Source: Cohnella sp. OV330 (GTDB lineage Bacteria > Bacillota > Bacilli > Paenibacillales > Paenibacillaceae). Taken from it: 64,000 nucleotides of DNA. Of this stretch, positions 45,884-56,200 are shown one piece after another; the first letter of the stretch is position 1, and the number at the start of each line of letters is the position of its first letter. Made by a program: the position numbers and the translations under genes. The DNA lies in NCBI RefSeq assembly GCF_900112065.1, contig NZ_FOKE01000003.1, positions 647,166 to 711,165 of the forward strand. Direction: 5' to 3'. Below the pieces are notes generated by a model that did not search any database, was not told where the DNA came from, and saw nothing but the letters and a program-made list of their open reading frames with translations.

Positions 45884-45900
45884 GCCGTACTTTATGAATG

Positions 45901-45926
45901 AAGCCGCCGGGCTATCCGGCGGCTTT
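45901..45926 (+). terminator. Terminator of the zinc peptidase gene
   Basis: A perfect 10-bp stem AAGCCGCCGG / CCGGCGGCTT with a 5-base loop and a short T-run. It lies directly before the 52-bp minisatellite. Confidence 0.8.
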
Positions 45927-45940
45927 CTGGCGTTGCGACG

Positions 45941-46198
45941 GCGCCGATAAGCGCAAATGGGCGCTAACGCCGGCTCCGAGGCGCACGCGGCTGCGCCGAT
46001 AAGTGCAAATGGGCGCTAACGCCGGCTCCGAGGCGCACGCGGCTGCGCCGATAAGTGCAAATGGGCGCTAACGCCGGCTCCGAGGCGCTCGAGACGGCGC
46101 CGATAAGCGCAAATGGGCGCTAACGTCGGCTCCGAGGCGCTCGGGATTTCGCCGATAAGCGCAATAGGGCGCTAACGCCGTCCCCAGGGCGCTTTAGG
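45941..46198. repeat. 52-bp minisatellite, about five copies
   Basis: Units start at 45941, 45993, 46045, 46097 and 46149, always 52 bp apart. The shared core is GCCGATAAG-x-GCAAATGGGCGCTAACG followed by CGGCTCCGAGGCGC; units two and three are virtually identical and the last is the most divergent. The core contains the inverted repeat GCGC...GCGC. No open frame with a start site uses it. Confidence 0.96.
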
Positions 46199-46340
46199 CC
46201 GCGCCCGACAAACTTTCCGCGCACGCATGACCGCCAACTTCGTAGTTTTGCGCCTAGAACGCCCATAAACGCACATCGTCATGGAATCGTTTTCATTTTA
46301 CGATGAGGTGGATTCCATTATATGGGGAGGCCACCAGACC

Positions 46341-49300
46341 ATGTCCAGTTGGAAAAAATGGCTCGCGGCGTGTTTGACGGCGCTGCTGATGCTGACGTCG
46401 GTTCCTGCGTTCGCGGCGGAGATCGCGCAGCAGGAGCCGCAGGGCTTGCAGGAGGCGAACGCGGGAGGCGCAGGCGCCGCGACGCCGGCCTACATACGCA
46501 TCAAGAATAAATGGCAGAGCAACTATTTATACGAAGGCTCGGACGGCATCGTTCGTTACGGGCGGACGGCGCTGGACGACGCTTCTTCACAATGGCGGCT
46601 CGAGCCGGCGCCCGATGGGACGCGCATCCGGAACCGCGCCACCGGCCACTATATCACGATCGCCGAGACGGCGAAGCGAAGGGACGCGCTCGTCGCCCGC
46701 GAGATCGGCGTCAGCACCGCTGCCGATCGGTGGCTCATCGAGGATGCGAGCCGGCCGGGCTACAAGGTGATCAAGAGCGCAACGGCCGACGCAAGCGCCA
46801 ACCTTGTCATCCACGAAGAGGATCAGCTTGGCTATGCCGAAGCCAGCAATGACATCAATATTACGTACGAGAGCCCGCAATGGATGTTCGAGCCCGCAGA
46901 GACGCTGCAGCCGGTGCTCATCGTAAACGAATTCCGAGCAGGGCAGCTCCTGTACGAGACGGCCAACCCGGAGGAGGGGCGCACGAATAACGTGGTCGCC
47001 TTCGGCAAGATCGATCCGACGGATCCGAAGGCGCATTGGTACGTGGAGGTGGAGTCGGGCGAAGCCGGAGCGGCGCAGACCGTGCGTCTTCGCAACCGGG
47101 CGACGGGCGACTATATCGAGCAGTTCGACGCGGACAATTATTGGCGCAGAATCGAGACGGCCCCGGCGTCGGCGTCCGCGGCGCAGCGATGGACGATCGC
47201 GCCGGCCGCGGCGGAGAACGGCGATCCCGTGCCGGGATACGTCTCGATCTCGAGCGCGGGTCATCCCGCCTACGTGCTGAATACGCAGTTCGAGGACACG
47301 TACGCGCGGTCCAACGATTGGTCGAACGCGGGGCGGAGCAACGCGCATTGGAAAATCGCGCCCGCCTACGACGTCAAGCCGGTCCGCATCGTCAATTACG
47401 CGGCGGCGGACGTCGGCACGGACTATCTCTATGAAGGAGAGGGCGGCCTGCTGAAGCACGGCGCGCTGGCGGCTGGCAGGGAGGACGATCCGGCTTACCA
47501 GTGGATCGTAGAGGACCAGGACGGCAAGAAGCGCATCCGCAATGCGGCGACGGGCGGCTATCTGGCGTCCGGCGATCCGCTGGCGGTAAGCCCAGCCGCG
47601 TCGGTGACGTCGGCGGTGTACCAATGGCAGCTCGCGCCTTCGGACATGTACGACGACTACTTGAACATCGCCGCCGCGGACGGCTCGGGCCTGCTGCTGC
47701 TCCAGGACGGCGTGCTGCGCACTGGCGCCTCCGATCCGGATGCCGACGCCGCGCAATGGCTGTTCGAAGATCCGTCCGCGCGGACCGACGGATCGCCGCA
47801 GTACGTGCGCATCCAGAACGAGTGGAAGCCCTTCGTCTGGTACGAGGACGACGGCGGGGACTTGAAGTACGGCAATCCGCGCGCGGACGGCCGGGACCAA
47901 TGGCTGATCGAGAAGTATCAGGGCCGCAAGCGAATCAAAAACCGCGCCACCAGCCATTATGTCAACCTGCAGAATATGACGGACGGCCATATCCGCGTCA
48001 CCGACGTCATGGACGACTGGACGAGCGCCATTTGGGTCGTCGAATCGCTCGCAGGCGGCTCCAAGCTGATCTATAACGTGGCGGACCGGGTGAAAAACCA
48101 GGAGGTTCAGAAGCTGGTCAACCTGCAAAACCTGAACAAGTACGCCGAGTACGCCCAGATCAACCGGAACTGGGGCAGTCCGCACTGGACGCTGATCCCG
48201 GTCGACGACGCGGGCCCGACGCACCTGCGTTTTACGAACAAGCAAGGACAATCGCTCTATGAGGAAACGGAGGGCGAGGCGGCAGGCAAGGTACGCTACG
48301 AGGATCTGCCGGACGCCGACATGCGCGCCGTTTGGTACGTCGAGGATGCGGGCGGAGGGGCGAAGCGCCTGAAGAATGTCGAGACGGATCATTATATCGC
48401 GATGGAAAACATGGCGGGACACGAGTCGGAGGATGCCCCGAACCTGCCGCTCGGCACGGAAGCGGTCGTGTATGAGTCTTGGGGAAGCGCCAAGTGGTAT
48501 CTGGAGGCGGCGTCCGAAAGCGGGTATACCGCGATCCGCAGCGGCTGGGCCGGACACTACATTTACGCGGACGGCGCGGGCGGCACGAAGGTGAGCAAGA
48601 TCGTCAAGTCGGGCGGCGGCGACTTCGCCGACAGCGCGCTGTTCAAGGCGGATCCCGTCGAGCTGACGCCAGAGCTGCCCGAAGGCTACATTCGCATCCA
48701 GAATGAAGCGAACGGACAGTATCTTTACGAAAACCGTGGCGGCGTCGTTCTGTACGGCAGCATCGCGGACAACAACGGGTACGGCCATTGGCGGCTCGTC
48801 CGGCAGGATGGCGCGACCCGCATCGAGAACCGGGCGACCGGACACCTGATGGCGCTGACGCCGGATTACCGGTATATCGAGAGCTTGCCGGCCGCGAACA
48901 CTGCGGATGCGGCCGCAGACTGGTCGATCGAGGCTTCGGCCGCGTCCGCAGGAAAATGGTTGATCCGCAATCTGGCAGCCGGCTATGACGACGAGTACGT
49001 CCATAGTGACAACGCTGCGGGCTACACGGAGCGCGGACTCGTGCCCGTCTCGTTCGGGACGGCGCGGTGGAGCTTCACGGCGGCGCCGGCGGAGTACGAG
49101 ACGCCGGATGACGACGGCACGGCGAATACGGACACGGCGACGCCGGTATTCGACGATACCGCCTACACGCGGATCGGCAGCGGCGGTGCCTGGCTCGCGG
49201 AGCGCGGCGGGACGATCGCGCTTGCGAATGAGGGCGGCGCAGCCGCGCAATGGCTGCTGCAGGACTTCAACGGGCGCAAGCTGATCAAGAACCGGGCGAG

Positions 49301-52300
49301 CGGACGGCTGCTGGCGCTGGATCAGGCGGGACAGCCGATCGCCGCGGCGGAAGCAACGCGCGGTGAGGCAAGCTCGCAGTGGGAGGTCGTCGAGACGCAG
49401 GGGCGGCTGGAACTGCGCAGTGCCGCGGATCGCGCGGGCATGCTGCTCCATGCGGACGGCGCCGCCGTATATGGGGACGCTGAGGAGGCCGCGCAAGGGC
49501 GTTGGACTTATGAGCGCTTGCCGGGCGATGTCGTGTACGAGGCAGAAAATGCATTTATGGGCGGAGGCGTCGCTGCCCATCAAGATATGGCCGGCTATGC
49601 CGAAAACGGGTATGCATCCGGGTGGCAGGCGGACGATTCCGCGGATGCAGGCAGCCCGCACGCCAAGCTCGCCTTCACCGTCAACGCGCAGGCCGCCGGG
49701 GATTACGACGCGGTCGTACGCTACGCCAGTCCGGGCGCGTCCGCGCCGTCGACGCTCGGCGTCGCCGTCAACGGCCTCGCCGCTGCAACGCTCAGTCTAT
49801 CGCCGACGGACGCAGGCTGGTCGACGGCGACGCTGCTGCTAACGCTGCGCCAAGGGCTGAACACGATCGCGCTGGCGCCGGCGGAAGGGTCCGCAGCTCC
49901 GGCAGCCGCGTTCGCCGTCGACTCGCTCACGCTGAAGAACAGCGTCGCGCCGGCGTATCGCGGCGCGACGACGCCTTACGCGACCTACGAGGCGGAGGAC
50001 GCCGAGACGAACGGCGAGCTGCTGCGCGCTTCCCGGTCGTACTACGATCCCGCCTCCGAAGCATCCGGCCGCCAGGCCGTGAGGCTGAGCGAGACCGGCG
50101 ACTATGTCGCGTTCACGCTGGCGCATCCGGCCAATTCGATCGTGCTGCGCTACTCGATTCCCGACAGCGCGAACGGCGCGGGCCGCACCGAGACGCTGGG
50201 GCTGTACGTGAACGGCCAGTTCAGGCAGAAGCTGACGCTGACGTCCAAGTACGCTTGGGAATACGGCAGCTATCCGTGGTCGAACGATCCGACGCAAGGC
50301 AGCGGGCACCGCTTTTTCGATGAAACGCACGCCCTGATCGGCGACGTGCCCGCAGGCGCGAAGATCGCGCTGGTCAAGGACGCCGACAGCCAATCTCCTT
50401 TTTACACGATCGATCTGGCGGACTTCGAGCAGGCGGCGGCTCCGCTGCGAATGCCCGAGGGCTACCTGTCCGTGGACGGTTACGGGGCCGCGCCGGACGA
50501 CGGCATCGACGATACCGCCGCCTTCAAGCGGACGATGGAAGCCGCGAAGGCCGAAGGCAAGGGCGTCTGGTTCCCCGCCGGCGAATACGAGCTGCGGGAC
50601 GGCCTGCTCGACCTGGACCGCATCCAGATCCGGGGCGCGGGCATGTGGCACACGCAGCTGACGGGCGCCAAATTCTTGGGCAGGGGCGACGATATCGGCG
50701 TCTACGACCTGCTCATCGACGGGGATATCAACGTGCGGGACGACGAGGCGATCACCAACGCGTTCCACGGCGGCTTCGGCCCGGGCTCCGTGCTGCAGAA
50801 CGTATGGATCGAGCATACGAAAGCGGGGCTGTGGCTCACCAAAGTCAAAGACGGCGAGGCATATACGCACGGCCTGCATATGGTCGGCTTGCGCATGCGC
50901 AACCTGATGGCGGACGGCATCAACTTCAGCGTCGGCACGACGGACAGCATGCTCGAGCAGAGCGACGTCCGGTACCCGGGCGACGACGGGATCGCGATGT
51001 GGTCGACCGACGGGCGCTCGAGCGTGAACAACACGGCGCGTTTCAACACGGCGAGCCTGCCGTGGCTGGCCAACAACATCGCCGTTTTCGGAGGCACGGA
51101 CAACCGGATTCAGGATAACGTAGCCAAGGATACGATCGTAAACGGCTCGGGCATAACGGTGTCCACGCGGTTCAACCCGCTGCCTTTCGCGGGGACGACG
51201 GTCGTCGAGCGCAATACGCTCATCCGCACGGGCAGCTACGATACGGGCCTGCAGACGAATCTGGGCGCATTTTGGCTGTTTGCCGATACGAAAAACATGA
51301 CCGGCGACATCGTTCTGCGCGACAATACGGCGTTGGACAGCACGTATGCGGGCGTCGTGGTCAATGGGACCCAGGCGGTCTCGGGCGGCAGGCTCCTCCT
51401 GCAAAATCTTGTGCTCGACGGCGCCGGCACGGCCGGCGTGCAGGTCGCGCCGACCGTCACGGGCGGGGCCGAGATCGACAATGTCATCGTTCGCGGCGCG
51501 AGAATCGCGGACGTCGCGAATGCTTCTGCGGGCTTCGCCTTGCGGGAGGTCAACGAAGGCTTCGCGTCCGCGGCCAAACCGTTCGCTGCGACGGCCGAGG
51601 GCGGCTCGCTGAACGGCTTCGCCCTCACCGCCGGCGCTTCGCTGGCGATCAAGGTGACCGATGCCGCAGGCAAGGACGTTACGGCGCAGTCGACGTTCGC
51701 GACGGAGCAAGCGACAATCGCGGCCGCGGATGCCGCCGGCGCGCTGACCGGCATAGCGGAGGGCGAGACGCGCCTGCGCATCGCCTATGGCGGAGCCGAG
51801 CGGACGTACACGGTTAACGTAGCGTCCGCGCAGGCCGTCAACCCGCCGGCTAGCGGCGGGGGCGGCAACGGCGGCTCTGCCGGCAGCTCGCTCGACGCCG
51901 CGGCTGCGGCCAACGACGCCAAGCTAAAGGCTGCGACAGAGAAGGCTATCGCAGTATTCGCAGCGGCGGACGGCACCGCGCCGTTTACCGCGCAGGCGCT
52001 GCTCGCGGCGGCCGCGAGCCAACCGGACTCAGTCTTGACGATCGCGAGCGGCGACGCTACGTATCGGTTCCCGCTGTCGCTGGCAGCGAAACTCATCAAG
52101 GATCGCGGCTTCGATCAAGATCCGAAGGCGCTGTGGATTTTCGAGATCAAGACGCTCGAAGAAGCGGCTCTGCCGCCGATCCGGGAGGCGGCTGCGCTCC
52201 AGGGACTTGCGCTGGTCGCGGCGCCGGTCGAATTCGCCGTCATGCTTCGCGGCGGCGGCAAGTCCGAGACGATCGCCGACTTCGGCGGCGTCTACGTCGA

Positions 52301-53060
52301 CCGCACGTTGAAGACGCCAAAGCGTCTTGATGAAGCGTCGGTCACGGCGGTCGTCTACCGGCCGGGCGAGGCTGGCGCCGGAACGTTCGTCTACGTGCCG
52401 GCGCTGTTCCAAGCCGACGGCGACGGGGGGACGATCGTCACGATTCGCAGCCCCGGCAACAGCGTGTACGCCGTCGCGTCCCATACGGCCTCATTCGCCG
52501 ATCTGGCGAATCACTGGGCCAAGCAGGAGATCGAGCGGATGGCGTCGAAGCTTATCGTCAAAGGCATCGGCGGCGAAGCGTTCGGACCCGGTCGCAGCAT
52601 CACGCGGGCCGAGTTCGCGGCGCTGCTCGTCCGGGGGCTCGGTCTCCGGGATCCCGGAGGCGACATTGGCTTTAAAGACGTGCTCGGCAACGCCTGGTAC
52701 GCGGCGGAGGTGCGCACGGCAGCCGCATACGGTCTCGTTCGCGGCTTCGGGGACGGCAGCTTCCGTCCGCAGGCGACGGTCACCCGCGAAGAGATCGCGG
52801 TCATGGCGGCGCAGGCGCTGAAGCTGGCCGGCGCGTCCGCCCTGACGGACGGCGGGACGAAGCCGGCTGCCGCGTTCCAGGATGCGTCGGACGTTCATGA
52901 CTGGTCGGCCGACGCGGTTCGGACCGCATCCTCGCTCGGCATCGTGAAGGGGCTGCCGGACGGCGGCTTCGCGCCGCGCGCGACGGCTACCCGGGCGGAA
53001 GCCGCCGCGATGCTGAGCCGCACGCTGCAGGCGGCCGGGCTCTCGAACGCGGCCGATTAA
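46341..53060 (+). CDS. SLH-anchored surface alpha-1,3-glucanase/mycodextranase, GH87
   Basis: 2239 aa from the ATG at 46341, ten bases after GGGGAGG; an ATG at 46281 lacks a site and would spoil the signal peptide (1-25, ending VPAFA). Seven divergent repeats of about 140-155 residues begin near 51, 191, 347, 488, 628, 783 and 942, each with YIRI-x-N at the start and RIRNRATGHY-like cores, suggesting beta-trefoil-type binding modules. A CBM6/35-like module (about 1063-1205) precedes the GH87 region (about 1213-1727): YEAEDAETNGELL, SVDGYGAAPDDGIDDTAAF, then a right-handed beta-helix (YPGDDGIAMWSTDG). A Big_2 domain (about 1767-1830), an unknown module, and three SLH domains (about 2049-2237) follow. 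It would cut fungal or bacterial alpha-1,3-glucan at the cell surface. Confidence 0.92.
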   Translation: MSSWKKWLAACLTALLMLTSVPAFAAEIAQQEPQGLQEANAGGAGAATPAYIRIKNKWQSNYLYEGSDGIVRYGRTALDDASSQWRLEPAPDGTRIRNRATGHYITIAETAKRRDALVAREIGVSTAADRWLIEDASRPGYKVIKSATADASANLVIHEEDQLGYAEASNDINITYESPQWMFEPAETLQPVLIVNEFRAGQLLYETANPEEGRTNNVVAFGKIDPTDPKAHWYVEVESGEAGAAQTVRLRNRATGDYIEQFDADNYWRRIETAPASASAAQRWTIAPAAAENGDPVPGYVSISSAGHPAYVLNTQFEDTYARSNDWSNAGRSNAHWKIAPAYDVKPVRIVNYAAADVGTDYLYEGEGGLLKHGALAAGREDDPAYQWIVEDQDGKKRIRNAATGGYLASGDPLAVSPAASVTSAVYQWQLAPSDMYDDYLNIAAADGSGLLLLQDGVLRTGASDPDADAAQWLFEDPSARTDGSPQYVRIQNEWKPFVWYEDDGGDLKYGNPRADGRDQWLIEKYQGRKRIKNRATSHYVNLQNMTDGHIRVTDVMDDWTSAIWVVESLAGGSKLIYNVADRVKNQEVQKLVNLQNLNKYAEYAQINRNWGSPHWTLIPVDDAGPTHLRFTNKQGQSLYEETEGEAAGKVRYEDLPDADMRAVWYVEDAGGGAKRLKNVETDHYIAMENMAGHESEDAPNLPLGTEAVVYESWGSAKWYLEAASESGYTAIRSGWAGHYIYADGAGGTKVSKIVKSGGGDFADSALFKADPVELTPELPEGYIRIQNEANGQYLYENRGGVVLYGSIADNNGYGHWRLVRQDGATRIENRATGHLMALTPDYRYIESLPAANTADAAADWSIEASAASAGKWLIRNLAAGYDDEYVHSDNAAGYTERGLVPVSFGTARWSFTAAPAEYETPDDDGTANTDTATPVFDDTAYTRIGSGGAWLAERGGTIALANEGGAAAQWLLQDFNGRKLIKNRASGRLLALDQAGQPIAAAEATRGEASSQWEVVETQGRLELRSAADRAGMLLHADGAAVYGDAEEAAQGRWTYERLPGDVVYEAENAFMGGGVAAHQDMAGYAENGYASGWQADDSADAGSPHAKLAFTVNAQAAGDYDAVVRYASPGASAPSTLGVAVNGLAAATLSLSPTDAGWSTATLLLTLRQGLNTIALAPAEGSAAPAAAFAVDSLTLKNSVAPAYRGATTPYATYEAEDAETNGELLRASRSYYDPASEASGRQAVRLSETGDYVAFTLAHPANSIVLRYSIPDSANGAGRTETLGLYVNGQFRQKLTLTSKYAWEYGSYPWSNDPTQGSGHRFFDETHALIGDVPAGAKIALVKDADSQSPFYTIDLADFEQAAAPLRMPEGYLSVDGYGAAPDDGIDDTAAFKRTMEAAKAEGKGVWFPAGEYELRDGLLDLDRIQIRGAGMWHTQLTGAKFLGRGDDIGVYDLLIDGDINVRDDEAITNAFHGGFGPGSVLQNVWIEHTKAGLWLTKVKDGEAYTHGLHMVGLRMRNLMADGINFSVGTTDSMLEQSDVRYPGDDGIAMWSTDGRSSVNNTARFNTASLPWLANNIAVFGGTDNRIQDNVAKDTIVNGSGITVSTRFNPLPFAGTTVVERNTLIRTGSYDTGLQTNLGAFWLFADTKNMTGDIVLRDNTALDSTYAGVVVNGTQAVSGGRLLLQNLVLDGAGTAGVQVAPTVTGGAEIDNVIVRGARIADVANASAGFALREVNEGFASAAKPFAATAEGGSLNGFALTAGASLAIKVTDAAGKDVTAQSTFATEQATIAAADAAGALTGIAEGETRLRIAYGGAERTYTVNVASAQAVNPPASGGGGNGGSAGSSLDAAAAANDAKLKAATEKAIAVFAAADGTAPFTAQALLAAAASQPDSVLTIASGDATYRFPLSLAAKLIKDRGFDQDPKALWIFEIKTLEEAALPPIREAAALQGLALVAAPVEFAVMLRGGGKSETIADFGGVYVDRTLKTPKRLDEASVTAVVYRPGEAGAGTFVYVPALFQADGDGGTIVTIRSPGNSVYAVASHTASFADLANHWAKQEIERMASKLIVKGIGGEAFGPGRSITRAEFAALLVRGLGLRDPGGDIGFKDVLGNAWYAAEVRTAAAYGLVRGFGDGSFRPQATVTREEIAVMAAQALKLAGASALTDGGTKPAAAFQDASDVHDWSADAVRTASSLGIVKGLPDGGFAPRATATRAEAAAMLSRTLQAAGLSNAAD

Positions 53061-53276
53061 CGGCATCGCCCGGCAACGCCGAACAACGCAAGCCGAATCG
53101 TAACAAAAACTCGAATCGCATCGTCAATTAGATTTGAACGCGGGAATGCGCGTCTTCGCTCCGAAGCGGGGATGCGCATTTTTGCCGGTTAGCGGACGAC
53201 TGCGCCTTCACGGGCGCCGCGGCCGTCCGGGCGCCGCGCCGCTGGCGCGAGAACGAACAGATCGTCGGGGGGAAGC

Positions 53277-56200
53277 ATGAGGAGAACGATAGGGGTATGG
53301 GTGTTGGCGCTGGTGATCGCCATGCTGGGCATCGCAGGCGGGTTTTCGGCCGCGCACGCGGAAGAGGCTGCGGCGCTCATTCGCAACGGCGGCGCCGAGA
53401 GCGCGGCGGGCGGGAGCGGGCAGCCGGACGGCTGGACGCAGGACGTATACGCGGCGGACGCGAACGGCACGGCGGTCAGCGCGCTGACGGTCGGACAGGA
53501 CGGGGGCCATAGCGGCCAAGCCTATTTGAGCGTCTCCAGCGCAGGCGAGAACGACGCCCGCTGGATTCAGGCCGTACCGGTCGAAGCCGATTCCGTCTAC
53601 AAGCTGTCCGGCTGGATTCGGGTCGCCGGCGGGCTCGCCGACCGCACGGGGGGCAACCTGTCCGTACTCGGCATCGCGGCTCCTTTCCCGGCGATCGGAG
53701 ATTCCCAGGGCGAATGGCGCCAGGTCGAATGGTACGGCAAGACGGGTGCGGATCAGACGAGCATCACCGTCGCGGCCCGCCTCGGCAGCTACGGCAGTCT
53801 GAACAGCGGCCGGGCTGACTTCGACGACATCGCGCTCGAAAAGCTGGCGGAAGCCCCGGCCGGCGCCGTCGTCATTCCGCTGTGGCCCGAGGCCTACGAC
53901 GGAGCGGCGGCAGGCGGCGGAGGCGCAAGCGCCGGTGGAGGCGCAGGAAGCGGGCACGGCACCTATACGGCCATGATGTTTTTGCTGGCCGCCGCGTACG
54001 CCGCCTTGGCCTGGGGGATCGTCGCCTACTTGCGCCGCGCGGGAGATGCACGGTTGCCCGGAGGCGGCAAGGCGCGCGAAGGCAAAGGCGCCGTCCTGCT
54101 GCTTTTCGCGGGCGCCTTGCTCATTCGCGCGGCTTGCGCGCCGATCATGCAAGGGCATCCGATCGACGCCCTGGACTTTTATTTTTGGGCGAATCATGCG
54201 TACGAGGCAGGGCTTCACGGCTTTTACACGGCGGATATATTCGTGGACTATCCCCCGGGCTACATCTACGTGCTCTACGTCGTCGGCCTGCTGCAGAAGC
54301 TGATGCACATCGGCTACCCGTCCGCCGGATCGTCGCTGCTCCTCAAGCTGCCGTCGATCGCGGCCGATCTCGCGGCTTCGTACGTCTTGCTCCGCATCGC
54401 GCGTCCGCGTTTCGGCGCCGCAGCGGGGACTGCGATCGCCTCGCTGTATCTTTTCAACCCGATGGTCTTCCACAATTCGGTCGTGTGGGGCCAGATCGAT
54501 TCGTTCCTCGCGCTGTTCATCTTGCTGGCCGTATGGGCGATCGCGGAGGGCAAGCTTCCCTATGCGACGGCCGCCGTCGTCGCCGCCGTGCTGATCAAGC
54601 CGCAGGCGATCGTCGCCATACCGGTGCTGCTGCTGGCGCTGGCCGTTCGGCGCAGCCGCAGGGCTTGGGGCGAATCGCTGCTGTACGGCGCCGCCGTCTT
54701 CGTCCTGCTCGTACTGCCGTTCTCCATCCATCAATCCCCGGACTGGATCGCCGATCGTTACAAGGCGATGTTCGACAGCTATCCGTACGCGACGCTGAAC
54801 GCCGCCAATCTATACGGCCTGCTCGGACTGAACGGCGTCAACGTATCGGCCGCGATGGCGTTCTGGAGCAATCTGTCCGTCGTGCTCATCGTCGCTTATG
54901 TCGTCTGGTTGGCCTGGCGGCATCGCAAGCTTGACGTCGCGTCGCGCTGGACGTACCTGGCGTACTTGACCTTCCTGCTCGTGTTCGCCCTCAAAACCAG
55001 CATGCACGAGCGTTACGGCTACCCGGCCGTCGCGCTTGCGCTGCTCGCGTTTATCCTACTTAAGGACCGCCGCTTGCTGTGGATGTTCCTCGGCCTTACG
55101 TTCACGCATTTCGCGGATGCGGCTTACGTGCTCTACTTCGGGCTGGACAAAAACTATTACCTGTCGGCAACGGATGGCTTTTTCCGCTTCCTGTCGCTCG
55201 TTAACCTGGCGATCTCCGCATACGCCGTCTATGTCGGCTGGACGCTGGACAAGGGCAAGGCGCTGGCAGCCGCGCCGGCCGCAACAGCGGTCTCCGCAAA
55301 TAGCGGCAAAGGCGGTGCGTCTTCCAAAAATGTATCGTCCAAAATTGCGGCATCCAAATCGACGCCTGCCAAAACCGCCTTCGAGACCGCCGTGCCGGCG
55401 AAGGGCGCCAAGTTCTCCCGGCTCGACCGCCTGCTCGTCGGCGGCTTGACGCTCGTCTACGGCATCATCGCGCTCGTCAACCTCGGCACGATGCGCGCCC
55501 CCGAATCCGGCTGGACGCCGGCGGCGCCGGCTAGCGCGATCGTGTACGACTTCGGCGAGCCGCAGGCCGTCGCCTCCGTCATCTGGTTCGGCGGGACGCG
55601 CGACGAGGGGCGCGCGGAGGACAGCACGATCGAGCTGTCGCAATCCGCTGACGGTACGAACTGGACGAGCGCCCTGTCGTTCGCGCTGAACGGCGGCTCC
55701 GTTTTCCAATGGAAGGAACAGCCCGTCGCCATCAACCAGCGGTACGTGCGCGTCTCGGCATCGAATCCGGGCTGGACGCTGTACGAGCTGTCCTTCCGCG
55801 ACGCGGAGGGACATGGCTTGACGCCGGCCAAGACGAGCGAAGGCGGTACCGCGCTGCTCGACGAGCCGGGCGACGTGCCGAAGAAACCGTCCTATCTCAA
55901 CAGCATGTATTTCGACGAGATCTATCACGGCCGCACGGCGTACGAGTTCCTGCACCATATCGAGCCGTACGAGACGACGCACCCGCCGCTCGGCAAGGGG
56001 CTGATGGCGCTCGGCGTCTCCCTGTTCGGCATGAATCCGTTCGGCTGGCGGATCATGGGCACGCTGCTCGGCGTCGCGATGGTCCCGCTCATGTATTTGC
56101 TCGCCAATCGGATGTTCGGCCGCTCCGAGTTCGCCTTCGCGGCGGCGTTCCTGCTGACGTTCGACTTCATGCACTTCACGCAGACGCGCATCGCGACGGT

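Noticed and set aside
45941..46198. CRISPR array or coding repeat
   Set aside because: Whole 52-bp units are repeated, not short repeats with unique spacers, and no start site or protein-like frame is present.
46587..49661. 1024-aa minus-strand open frame
   Set aside because: It is antisense to the GH87 surface protein, whose repeats, signal peptide and domains are clear; the minus translation is Arg-rich and featureless.
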